NCBI GenBank assembly: GCA_004020365.1 | Contig: SAQR01000019.1 | Location: 1 to 64,000, forward strand | Length of the DNA: 64,000 nt | Direction of reading: 5' to 3' | Source: Mesorhizobium sp. | Lineage (GTDB): Bacteria; Pseudomonadota; Alphaproteobacteria; Rhizobiales; Rhizobiaceae | Shown here: positions 44,332 to 51,789 of the stretch, piece by piece | Layout: each line of letters starts with the position of its first letter | Numbering within the stretch: the first letter of the stretch is position 1 | Notes under the pieces: generated by a model | The model's database searches: none | The model's input: only the letters and a program-made list of their open reading frames with translations | What the model was told of the DNA's origin: nothing | Translations under genes and position numbers: made by a program

Positions 44332-45606
44332 ATGTCGGCACGATCACTCACTCGGCGCGAAGTACTTGTTGCGACCGCTGCCGCCGGGGCCGTGGGCCTG
44401 CTTCCGGGAACGCTTAGCGCTGCAGCCGGAGACACTTCGATCCGCCCGTTCACCGTCAACATCCCGCAGCAGGACATCGACGAGCTACGCCGGCGCATAA
44501 TGGCGACACGCTGGCCGGACCAGGAGACCGTCGCCAATCGGTCGCAGGGCATTCAGCTCGCAAGATTGCAGGAGATCGTCCGCTACTGGGGAACGGAGTA
44601 CGACTGGCGCAAGGCTGAGGCAAAGCTGAATGCCCTGCCGCAGTTCATGACCGAGATCGACGGGCTCGACATCCACTTCCTTCACATTCGGTCGAAGCAA
44701 CCCAACGCCCTGCCGCTGATCATGACGCATGGTTGGCCGGGCTCCGTCTTCGAACTGATCCAGACGGTCGGCCCGCTCACCGACCCCACGCAGCATGGCG
44801 GCAGGCCTGAGGATGCCTTCGACCTGGTGCTGCCCTCGATGCCCGGCTACGGGTTCTCCGGCAAGCCGCGCGGCGTGGGCTGGAATCCAGACCGCATCGC
44901 AAGTGCCTGGGCCGAACTGATGCAGCGCCTGGGCTACGACCACTACGTTGCCCAGGGCGGCGACTGGGGCGCGCCCGTTTCAAGCGCATTGGCACGCCAG
45001 GCGCCAAGGGGATTGCTTGGCATCCACATCAATTTGCCGGCAACGATACCGGCGGACGTAGCCGCAGTGCTTGCTGCCGGCGGGCCGGCGCCAGCCAGCC
45101 TCACCGAGAAGGAAGGTGTGGCGTTCGGTTCGCTCGAAAGCTTTTACAAGAAATATCGGGCCTACGCGGCAATGATGGGCACGCGGCCACAGGCGATTGG
45201 CTACGCATTGACGGATTCGCCGGCCGGGCTCGCCGGCTGGATGTACGACTACAACAACGGCGAACCCGAGCGCCTGCTCAGCAGGGACGAGATGCTGGAT
45301 GACGTCACGCTGTACTGGCTGACGAACAGCGCCACTTCGGCGGCGCGGCTTTACTGGGAGACGATGGGCCAGAGCGTCCTTCTCGCAGCGGCGCAGAAAA
45401 CCTCCGATATCGCGCTCCCGGTCGCCATCTCGGTGTTCCCCGAAGAGGTCTATCGAGCGCCCGAGACCTGGGCCCGGCGCGCCTATTCCAACCTGATCTA
45501 CTTCAACGAGGTGGACAAGGGCGGACACTTCGCCGCCTGGGAAGAGCCGGAACTCTTCTCGGCCGAACTGCGCGCCGGGTTCAAGTCTTTGCGGCCGGCA
45601 CACTGA
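44332..45606 (+). CDS. Epoxide hydrolase-like alpha/beta hydrolase with Tat-type leader
   Basis: A 424-residue protein. The leader carries twin arginines (SLTRREVLVATAAAGAVGLLPG) and an AxA-like end near 32, suggesting Tat export. An epoxide-hydrolase N-terminal domain follows (IRPFTVNIPQQDIDELRRRI, about 37-140), then the alpha/beta core: oxyanion THGWPGS, nucleophile Asp in QGGDWGAP (about 213), and a late His in KGGHFAAWEEPE (about 400). AGGGAGAATGTC precedes the ATG. It heads the run divergent from the histidine kinase. Substrate unknown. Confidence 0.92.
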   Translation: MSARSLTRREVLVATAAAGAVGLLPGTLSAAAGDTSIRPFTVNIPQQDIDELRRRIMATRWPDQETVANRSQGIQLARLQEIVRYWGTEYDWRKAEAKLNALPQFMTEIDGLDIHFLHIRSKQPNALPLIMTHGWPGSVFELIQTVGPLTDPTQHGGRPEDAFDLVLPSMPGYGFSGKPRGVGWNPDRIASAWAELMQRLGYDHYVAQGGDWGAPVSSALARQAPRGLLGIHINLPATIPADVAAVLAAGGPAPASLTEKEGVAFGSLESFYKKYRAYAAMMGTRPQAIGYALTDSPAGLAGWMYDYNNGEPERLLSRDEMLDDVTLYWLTNSATSAARLYWETMGQSVLLAAAQKTSDIALPVAISVFPEEVYRAPETWARRAYSNLIYFNEVDKGGHFAAWEEPELFSAELRAGFKSLRPAH

Positions 45607-45639
45607 TCCTCAAACTGCAAACGCCAAAGGAAAATAGCC

Positions 45640-46047
45640 ATGAAAACGATTCGAATGATCGCGGCGGCGCTTTTCGCCGGTGCTGTTCTCACGCCGCTGC
45701 TGGCGCAAACCGAAGAGGCGCAATTGCCCGGTGTAGGGCGCACCGACTTGCTGCGGGCGGACCTCGGCACCCCCGGACGTGAAGTCATTCAGGTGCTCGT
45801 CGAATTCGCCCCGGGCGTGACGGCGCCTTGGCACGCGCATCCTGGGGAAGAGATCGCCTATGTCGTCGAGGGCCAGCTGGAGTACACGCTCCAGGGTAAG
45901 CTGCCGCTGACACTCAACGCCGGCGATACGCTCTTTATCCCCCAGGGAACAAGCCACACGGCCAAGAACGTGGGCAGCGGCAAAGCGCGCGAGCTCGCTA
46001 CCTACATCGTCGAAAAAGGAAAGCCGCTCGTCGCGCTGGATGAATAG
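45640..46047 (+). CDS. Cupin-domain protein, exported
   Basis: A 135-residue protein with a signal peptide (about 1-22) and one cupin barrel. Motif 1 is PWHAHPGEEIAYVVEG (two His and Glu as metal ligands) and motif 2 is LNAGDTLFIPQGTSHTAKN (His). Single-domain cupins of this type bind Fe, Mn or Zn and range from dioxygenases to isomerases. It follows the epoxide hydrolase by 33 bp. No specific reaction can be named. Confidence 0.87.
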   Translation: MKTIRMIAAALFAGAVLTPLLAQTEEAQLPGVGRTDLLRADLGTPGREVIQVLVEFAPGVTAPWHAHPGEEIAYVVEGQLEYTLQGKLPLTLNAGDTLFIPQGTSHTAKNVGSGKARELATYIVEKGKPLVALDE

Positions 46048-46116
46048 GGCCAAGCAAGCGACGCCCAGCGAAGCATGCGCACGTCAACACAACCAACGGG
46101 GAAATAGGAGACCACC

Positions 46117-46767
46117 ATGAACGAGGCTGTTATTGCAAGAGATGTCGCGTCCTCCACGCGGGCGACAGACATGAAGCTCGAGGTCGTCGTTATCCCAATC
46201 GCAGAAGTCGAGCGCTCCAAGCGCTTCTACGGCGACCTCGGCTGGCGGCTTGACGCCGACTTTGCCGTCGGGGACGACTTTCACGCCGTTCAGTTCACGC
46301 CCCCGGGTTCCCCGGCCTCGATCCACTTCGGCAAGGGGATCACGTCGGCAACCCCGGGATCGGCTCGAGGACTGTATCTGGTCGTGTCGGACATCATCGC
46401 AGCGCGCGCCGAGCTCATCGCTCACGGTGTTGAGGTGAGCGAGATATTCCACCGCGCCGGGCCTGGAAAGCCTGCGATCAGCGGTCCGGATCCGGAGCGC
46501 CGCAGCTATTTCACATACGCGACATTCAGCGACCCGGACGGCAATGAATGGCTGCTGCAGGAAGTCACCACCCGGTTTCCCGGCCGGATCGACACCAACA
46601 CGACAAGTTACGCTTCTGAGGCCGATCTTGCCTCTGCGATGCGGCGGGCATCTGAGGCCCATGGCGAGCACGAGAAGCGCAATGGCGGCCAACGCGATGA
46701 GAATTGGCCGGACTGGTACGCCAAGTACATGGTGGCGGAGCAGGCGGGCAAGCCGCTGCCGCTCTAG
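46117..46767 (+). CDS. VOC-family (glyoxalase-like) protein
   Basis: A 216-residue protein with a vicinal-oxygen-chelate domain at about 12-145: VVIPIAEVERSKRFYGDLGWRLD, then SIHFGKG, LYLVVSDI and DPDGNEWLLQEV. A basic C-terminal extension (about 160-216, EAHGEHEKRNGG, DWYAKYMVAEQ) is outside the usual domain and resembles a short helical tail found on some rhizobial VOC proteins. GGGGAAATAGGAG precedes the ATG. Possible roles: antibiotic-type resistance, isomerase or dioxygenase; not resolved. Confidence 0.87.
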   Translation: MNEAVIARDVASSTRATDMKLEVVVIPIAEVERSKRFYGDLGWRLDADFAVGDDFHAVQFTPPGSPASIHFGKGITSATPGSARGLYLVVSDIIAARAELIAHGVEVSEIFHRAGPGKPAISGPDPERRSYFTYATFSDPDGNEWLLQEVTTRFPGRIDTNTTSYASEADLASAMRRASEAHGEHEKRNGGQRDENWPDWYAKYMVAEQAGKPLPL

Positions 46768-46896
46768 CAGCAACCCAAAATCGGGTGAGCGGGACGGGTC
46801 GCCGTCCCGCCGCCCAGCTCAACCGGCGATCCAAGCCTGGTTTGCCGCTGATGTTTTCACGCGCTGTTGCCGGCGCAATCGAATGGGAGAACGATC

Positions 46897-47703
46897 ATGA
46901 CGCACTCCAAAATGGGCATTGCTCTGGTGACCGGCGCCTCGGCCGGGATCGGAGCGATCTACGCCGACCGGCTGGCGCGCCGCGGCTATGACCTCATTCT
47001 CGTGGCGCGCAGCCAGGAAAGGCTGGACGAAGTGGCCAAGCGCATCGCCGGCTCAACGAATTGCAACGTCAGCGCCGTTGCAGCTGACCTCAACGACAAG
47101 GCGGATCTGGGCCGGATCGAGACCTTGCTCGGCGCCGATCCCGCCATCACGATGTTGGTCAATAACGCTGGCATCGGCGCTGTCGCGCCGCTCTTGGAAT
47201 CCGACGTGGACAAAATGCAGGCGATGATCGAGATCAACATCACAGCGCTGACTCGCCTGACTTATGCCGCGGCTCCGGCCTTTGTGGCGCGCGGCGGCGG
47301 CACGATCATCAACATCTCCTCGGCCGTCGCTATCGCACCTGAGCTTCTCAACGGCGTCTATGGCGCGACGAAAGCCTTTGTGCTCGCTTTCAGCCTGTCG
47401 CTCCACAAGGAGCTTGCGGACAAGAAGCTGCGCATCCAGGCGGTTCTGCCCGGCGCCATCGCCACCAATTTCTGGGACGTATCAGGAGGTTCACTCGACG
47501 ATCTGCCGAGCAAGGCGATCATGCAGTCCGATGACCTCGTCGACGCGGCCCTTGCCGGCCTCGACCAGGGCGAGTTGGTGACTATTCCCTCGCTTCCCGA
47601 CGTCGCCGACTGGCACGCCTATGAAGCGGCGCGGCAGAAACTCATCCCGAACCTTTCGCTCAACGCCTCGCCGGCGCGGTACGGCGTCGCCGTGGCTGCG
47701 TAA
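46897..47703 (+). CDS. Short-chain dehydrogenase/reductase
   Basis: A 268-residue SDR of the ketoreductase type. TGASAGIGAIYA binds cofactor (about 12-23), Arg in LVARSQERL suggests NADP preference, NNAGIG lies near 88, Ser in INISSAVA and YGATK (about 155-159) form the active site. GGGAG precedes the ATG. It is fourth in the hydrolase/cupin/VOC run. The substrate is unknown; a role in processing products of the exported hydrolases is speculative. Confidence 0.91.
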   Translation: MTHSKMGIALVTGASAGIGAIYADRLARRGYDLILVARSQERLDEVAKRIAGSTNCNVSAVAADLNDKADLGRIETLLGADPAITMLVNNAGIGAVAPLLESDVDKMQAMIEINITALTRLTYAAAPAFVARGGGTIINISSAVAIAPELLNGVYGATKAFVLAFSLSLHKELADKKLRIQAVLPGAIATNFWDVSGGSLDDLPSKAIMQSDDLVDAALAGLDQGELVTIPSLPDVADWHAYEAARQKLIPNLSLNASPARYGVAVAA

Positions 47704-47749
47704 CCAAGCGAAAGTGGGACAGCCTGGTAACGCGCCAGAGGAGAATCAA

Positions 47750-48487
47750 ATGGACAAGCTTTTGACGGCGGTTCTAGAGGCACATGGCGGTTTGCAGAAC
47801 TGGGGTAACGTTACAGGCATCACTGCGCAAATGTCGCTTGGGGGCGTATTTTGGGCTGCAAGGGGCTGGCCGGACGTCTACTCCAAGCAGACCATCACGC
47901 TCGATCCACATCGCGAGCACATCGTTTTTTCGCCCTTCACAGCACCAGACCGTATGTCTGTGCTGGATGTCGCTCCCGAGCGGGTCGCTATCGCTACGCG
48001 CGACGGCCGCATCATCGAGGAACGTTTCAATCCACGTGGCTCATTTCCGCTGCCCTTTCTGGATGGCAGCACACCTTGGGATGCGATCCAGGTGGCGTAC
48101 TTCACGAGCGCCGCCGTATGGAACTACCTCACGGCGCCGTTCGTCTTCACACTGCCCGGTGTCGAAGCGCGAGAAATCGCTCCTTGGAGAGAGGGCGCGC
48201 AAACGTGGCGACGGCTGGCCGTCACGTTCCCTAAGAGCATAGCCAACCATAACGCCGATCAGGTCTTTTATTACGACGATGCGTTCATGCAGCGGCGCAT
48301 GGACTATTCGCCCGACGTGACGGGAAACCCGCCGGTCGCACACTACGCTTATGACCACAAAACCTTTGACGGGTTCGTATTCCCGACACGGCGGCGTGTG
48401 CTCCTCCATGACGCCGAGGGGGTCGCAAACCAAGCATTCGCACCTATCACGGTCGACGTGTCCGATGTGACAGTCGAACGAAGATAA
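47750..48487 (+). CDS. Conserved-looking hypothetical protein, 245 residues
   Basis: I do not recognise a named domain. The protein starts KLLTAVLEAHGGLQNWGNV, then alternates short strand-like segments (GVFWAARGWPDVY, HREHIVFSPF, RVAIATRDGRIIEERF) and ends VDVSDVTVERR. This suggests a beta-rich, LolA-like fold. No signal peptide or membrane helix is evident. AGAGGAGAATC precedes the ATG. It lies between an SDR and an exported hydrolase in one direction. Confidence 0.75.
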   Translation: MDKLLTAVLEAHGGLQNWGNVTGITAQMSLGGVFWAARGWPDVYSKQTITLDPHREHIVFSPFTAPDRMSVLDVAPERVAIATRDGRIIEERFNPRGSFPLPFLDGSTPWDAIQVAYFTSAAVWNYLTAPFVFTLPGVEAREIAPWREGAQTWRRLAVTFPKSIANHNADQVFYYDDAFMQRRMDYSPDVTGNPPVAHYAYDHKTFDGFVFPTRRRVLLHDAEGVANQAFAPITVDVSDVTVERR

Positions 48488-48503
48488 TCTTCCACCAGGC
48501 ACC

Positions 48504-49583
48504 ATGCCTTATCAACGGGTACAAACCACTATGACCGAACAGATCGACCTCCATCGACGTCAATTTTTGGGCGTGGCCGTCACCACTGTCGCGGCCGCTC
48601 AGTTTGCCATGACGAGATCGGCAAATGCGCAGTCCAACATTACGAAACCGGACGCCAACACAATCGAACCTGAAGCGAACACGTCGTTCGGTCCGTTGAA
48701 GCAGGTTCAAGCCGGCGTGCTCAACATCGGATATGCGGAGCTCGGACCGGCCGACGGTGCGCCGGTCATCCTCCTGCATGGCTGGCCCTATGACATTCAC
48801 ACTTATGTCGACGTTGCACCCATTTTGGCGTCGAGGGGCTTTCGCGTCATCGTCCCCTATCTGCGCGGCTACGGCACGACGCAGTTTCTCTCCAGCGAAA
48901 CCCCGCGAAATGGCCAGCAGGCCGTGGTCGCCGTTGACGTCATCGCGCTGATGGATGCACTGCAGATCGATAAGGCGGTTGTCGGCGGTTGCGACTGGGG
49001 CGCACGCACGGCCAACATCGTCGCGGCATTGTGGCCGGAACGCTGCAAGGCACTTGTTTCGGTCAGCGGCTACCTGATCGGCAGCCAGGAGGCCAACAAG
49101 ATGCCTCTGCCGCCAAAAGCCGAGCTGCAATGGTGGTACCAATATTACTTCGCCACTGAGCGGGGCCGCGCTGGCTACGGAAAACACACGCGGGATTTTG
49201 CCAAGCTGATCTGGCAGATTGCCTCGCCGCAGTGGAATTTCGACGATGCCACGTTCGAGCGCAGCGCCAAGGCCTTCGACAATTTGGATCATGTGGCGGT
49301 CGTCATCCACAATTACCGCTGGCGGCTCGGCCTCGCAGAAGGCGAACCGCAATATGACGTTCTGGAGCAGCGGCTTGCAAAGGCGCCGGTGATCGGCGTG
49401 CCGACAATCACCCTTGAGGGTGACGCCAACGGCGCTCCGCATCCCGACCCCAGTGCCTATGCCAAGAAGTTTTCCGGCAAGTACGAGCACCGCCTCATTA
49501 CCGGCGGTATCGGGCACAATCTTCCTCAGGAAGCACCGAAGGCATTTGCAGACGCCATACTGGAGGTGGCGAGCCTAGCTTGA
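48504..49583 (+). CDS. Alpha/beta hydrolase with Tat-type leader (epoxide hydrolase/dehalogenase-like)
   Basis: A 359-residue protein. A leader with HRRQFLGVAVTTVAAAQFA ends near SANAQ (about 42). The core has oxyanion LLHGWPYD, nucleophile Asp in VGGCDWGAR (about 160) and catalytic His in GGIGHNLPQEAP (about 340). The DWG elbow is typical of epoxide hydrolases and haloalkane dehalogenases. The start at 48504 has AGGCACC upstream; ATG 48531 is also possible and keeps the twin arginines. It closes the run that began at 44332, so two Tat-type hydrolases bracket it. Confidence 0.88.
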   Translation: MPYQRVQTTMTEQIDLHRRQFLGVAVTTVAAAQFAMTRSANAQSNITKPDANTIEPEANTSFGPLKQVQAGVLNIGYAELGPADGAPVILLHGWPYDIHTYVDVAPILASRGFRVIVPYLRGYGTTQFLSSETPRNGQQAVVAVDVIALMDALQIDKAVVGGCDWGARTANIVAALWPERCKALVSVSGYLIGSQEANKMPLPPKAELQWWYQYYFATERGRAGYGKHTRDFAKLIWQIASPQWNFDDATFERSAKAFDNLDHVAVVIHNYRWRLGLAEGEPQYDVLEQRLAKAPVIGVPTITLEGDANGAPHPDPSAYAKKFSGKYEHRLITGGIGHNLPQEAPKAFADAILEVASLA

Positions 49584-49698
49584 GCAAATCGCCGTACCGC
49601 GATACATGATCGAGGGGGCCCAGGGCGAAACTGATGAAATCACACCCGCGCCGAGCAACAGGCCGGGGCAGTCCCGATCTCATCGAGCAGGATACGAA

Positions 49699-50739
49699 AT
49701 GAACGCTGGGCGTGGCCGGGACCGCTTTCGTCGCCCTTTGCAGTGGCTCCTCGCACCCATTGTCGGGGCAGTAGCGGGCTTGGCCTACGCGCTGATGTTT
49801 GACGTCGAGGCCCTGCACTCCGCAGTCAGGGGCGTGTTCATCGGAACTCCTATTCTGTTGTATGAGCGCGGCGTTATCTTGCGCCGATGGCGCGATATCA
49901 TCCGGCAAGCGGCAACGCCGGTCTTCGTCGTGACAACGATCGCAACCTACGTTTTGATTATCTTGATCGGCAACGCCGCCGCCGGCACAGCGCTTCACCA
50001 TCTCATCGGCTATATGAGCACCGCGCGGGAAGCCATGGTGATGTCGGAGTCCGGTTTTCTGTATTCACTCGGTGTCTCCGCCCTCGTCGCATTCGTGTTC
50101 CGACTGCGTGACCTTATCGGGCCGAGCCTGTTCACCAGCCTGCTTCTCGGGCGCTATCACCGGCCCATCAAGGAGGAGCGGATCTTTCTGTTTCTCGATG
50201 TCAGTGGATCCACGCACTTCGCGGAGCGATACGGCGATTTGGAAACCCAGGCCTATCTCGGACAGATATTCAACGCACTTGCGTCTCCCGTTCGTCGCTC
50301 CCAGGGCTCTATTGACGACTACATCGGGGATATGGCGCTGGTCACCTGGCCCATGGATCGCGGCATGCGGGACGCCGCGTGTCTTCGTTGTGTCTTCGAC
50401 TTCGCGGCGGCCATAAGGGATCAGGCGGCGGCGTGGCAAGCGCGTTTCGGGCAAGTGCCGGAGTTTCGCGCCGTCCTGCATTGCGGGTCGGTGGTTACGG
50501 CTGAGATTGGCCTTGAGCGACACAAGATCGCGTATTTCGGCGATGTCGTGAACACCACTGGACGTCTGGAGTCGCTATCCAAGGCGCTCGGTCAACCTAT
50601 TCTGGTCTCCGCAGATATTCTCGCCGGTATCCGTGTTCTACCTCCACATCTCGTCGCGGAGAACCTCGGATTTCATGTGATTAGAGGCCGAGATGAACCG
50701 CTTCAGATCTCAGCCGTAAAGCTAGCATTGGGAAGCTGA
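49699..50739 (+). CDS. Membrane-anchored class III adenylate/guanylate cyclase
   Basis: A 346-residue protein. The N-terminal half holds three to four hydrophobic helices (about 17-36, 45-60, 72-100, 118-140). The cyclase domain (about 160-340) keeps both metal aspartates (FLFLDVSGS and YIGDMAL) and the transition-state Asn and Arg in GDVVNTTGRLE, so it should be active. The start MNAGRG at 49699 is chosen; an in-frame start at 49606 adds a polar stretch. Whether it makes cAMP or cGMP cannot be read. It follows the hydrolase run and is convergent with the Clp-N-like gene. Confidence 0.9.
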   Translation: MNAGRGRDRFRRPLQWLLAPIVGAVAGLAYALMFDVEALHSAVRGVFIGTPILLYERGVILRRWRDIIRQAATPVFVVTTIATYVLIILIGNAAAGTALHHLIGYMSTAREAMVMSESGFLYSLGVSALVAFVFRLRDLIGPSLFTSLLLGRYHRPIKEERIFLFLDVSGSTHFAERYGDLETQAYLGQIFNALASPVRRSQGSIDDYIGDMALVTWPMDRGMRDAACLRCVFDFAAAIRDQAAAWQARFGQVPEFRAVLHCGSVVTAEIGLERHKIAYFGDVVNTTGRLESLSKALGQPILVSADILAGIRVLPPHLVAENLGFHVIRGRDEPLQISAVKLALGS

Positions 50740-50777
50740 TCGGAGTGGCGCCATCATTACACTCCTGGAGCTGGGCG

Positions 50778-51314
50778 TCAGGCGCCGGTCAGTCCCGTGT
50801 GCCGATTGCTGGCGCGCGAGAACTTGTTCGCTGCCGTCTTCAGCGCAGCGGGATCGACTCCCATGCAGCGCAACGCACGTGCCGCCACGCCGTGCTCCAT
50901 CGCGGCGACTATAGCCACGACATGCGCCCCTTGCAGTGGACGGTGATCGTTTCGGTTGGCCGCCAATTCCTTCATCACCTCAGCTCCCGACGGGGCTGCC
51001 TCATAAAGGCCTGCGGCTGCCTGAAGCGGTTCTGGGGTCAAACCCCCGGATATGTGTTCGCCGGCGTTCACCCTAACGGCGCGCAGGGCTTCCCCATATT
51101 GGGCGCCGACCGCGTCGCGGAAGGCAGCGGCGTCCGCCCCAACTTCGCGGAAGGCGAGACGGGCGGTATTGTCGGGAAGATCGATAGCCGCCAGCAGGAA
51201 ATGTTCGGCTCCGGCCTGTCGCTGCTGGTCCTGTAGAGCGTAGTTTTCCGCACTTTCGCACAGTGTCTTGATGGTGCGGACGTTCGATAGACGGGTTTTG
51301 ATGCCGCTAAGCAT
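50778..51314 (-). CDS. Clp N-terminal (ClpA/B R-domain)-like protein without ATPase
   Basis: A 178-residue protein with two Clp-N-type repeats: KTLCESAENYALQDQQRQAGAEHFLLAAI (about 17-45) and VVAIVAAMEHGVAARALRCMGVD (about 130-152). This is the arrangement that binds substrates or adaptors in ClpA/ClpC. There is no AAA+ module. It is encoded 9 bp after the small HTH protein in the same direction, so they form an operon. Stand-alone Clp-N proteins beside small HTH regulators recur in bacteria, but their role is not established. Confidence 0.82.
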   Translation of the reverse strand: MLSGIKTRLSNVRTIKTLCESAENYALQDQQRQAGAEHFLLAAIDLPDNTARLAFREVGADAAAFRDAVGAQYGEALRAVRVNAGEHISGGLTPEPLQAAAGLYEAAPSGAEVMKELAANRNDHRPLQGAHVVAIVAAMEHGVAARALRCMGVDPAALKTAANKFSRASNRHTGLTGA

Positions 51315-51323
51315 GATCGTCTC

Positions 51324-51545
51324 CTAGGACGGATTCTCCTGGGCGTTGATGTCGGACAGCCGCTTATGGGCTGCCTGTTTGGAGATGCCGAGTGCCTGGG
51401 CGATCTTCGCCCAGGACCAACCTTGCTTCAGGGCCGCCCTGACCGCTCTACGCTCCAATAGGTCAGCCGCCCGCCGAAGCGCCACCACCGCAGCCAATGC
51501 TTCCTCCGGCTCGTCAGGTGTGGGCAGTTGGCGGACATCGATCAT
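51324..51545 (-). CDS. Small helix-turn-helix protein, probable autoregulator
   Basis: A 73-residue protein. Residues about 15-40 form an arginine-rich helix (ALRRAADLLERRAVRAALKQG), and about 43-65 a helix-turn-helix (WSWAKIAQALGISKQAAHKRLSD). Its start codon lies directly beside a pair of perfect 6-bp-arm palindromes at 51548-51592 that overlap a promoter. It is the first gene of a two-gene operon with the Clp-N-like protein. The small size and operator suggest a dimeric repressor. Confidence 0.82.
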   Translation of the reverse strand: MIDVRQLPTPDEPEEALAAVVALRRAADLLERRAVRAALKQGWSWAKIAQALGISKQAAHKRLSDINAQENPS

Positions 51546-51547
51546 GC

Positions 51548-51592
51548 GTCAACATTAGTTGACGAAATCGACCTTTGTCAACATATGTTGAC
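51548..51592 (-). promoter_or_regulatory. Paired palindromic operator overlapping the HTH-gene promoter
   Basis: Two dyads, GTCAAC-ATTA-GTTGAC (51548-51563) and GTCAAC-ATAT-GTTGAC (51577-51592), are centred 29 bp apart. On the minus strand the distal one contributes -35 TTGACA and the proximal one TAATGT as a -10 (18-bp spacer, 51552-51557). The start codon at 51545 is only about 7 bp beyond the -10, so the mRNA may be leaderless. Confidence 0.7.
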
Positions 51593-51705
51593 GGGAATCT
51601 GTCGATGCATTCGGGCCGGTTTCCAGGGAACTGGAGCAGGTCGAGAGCGGCCACCCTGCATGCATCGGTGACTTCTGGTTTGGAGAAAAACTGAACAAAA
51701 AGATC

Positions 51706-51789
51706 AGTCGGGACGGCGATAGGCCAGAACCTCGGTCGGCCTGCGCAGGCTCTGCAAGGAGCCAGGTGTTGCACCGCCGATCCAGCCCA
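51706..51789 (-). pseudogene. Detached 3' end of a LacI-family gene (left duplicate)
   Basis: About 80 bp matching the last codons of the intact LacI gene at 57678. It encodes WIGGATPGSLQSLRRPTEVLA and stops at the equivalent place. Identity is about 90 percent by eye. Upstream it breaks off at GCCCA (51785-51789), where a 1957-bp insertion begins. Confidence 0.8.
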
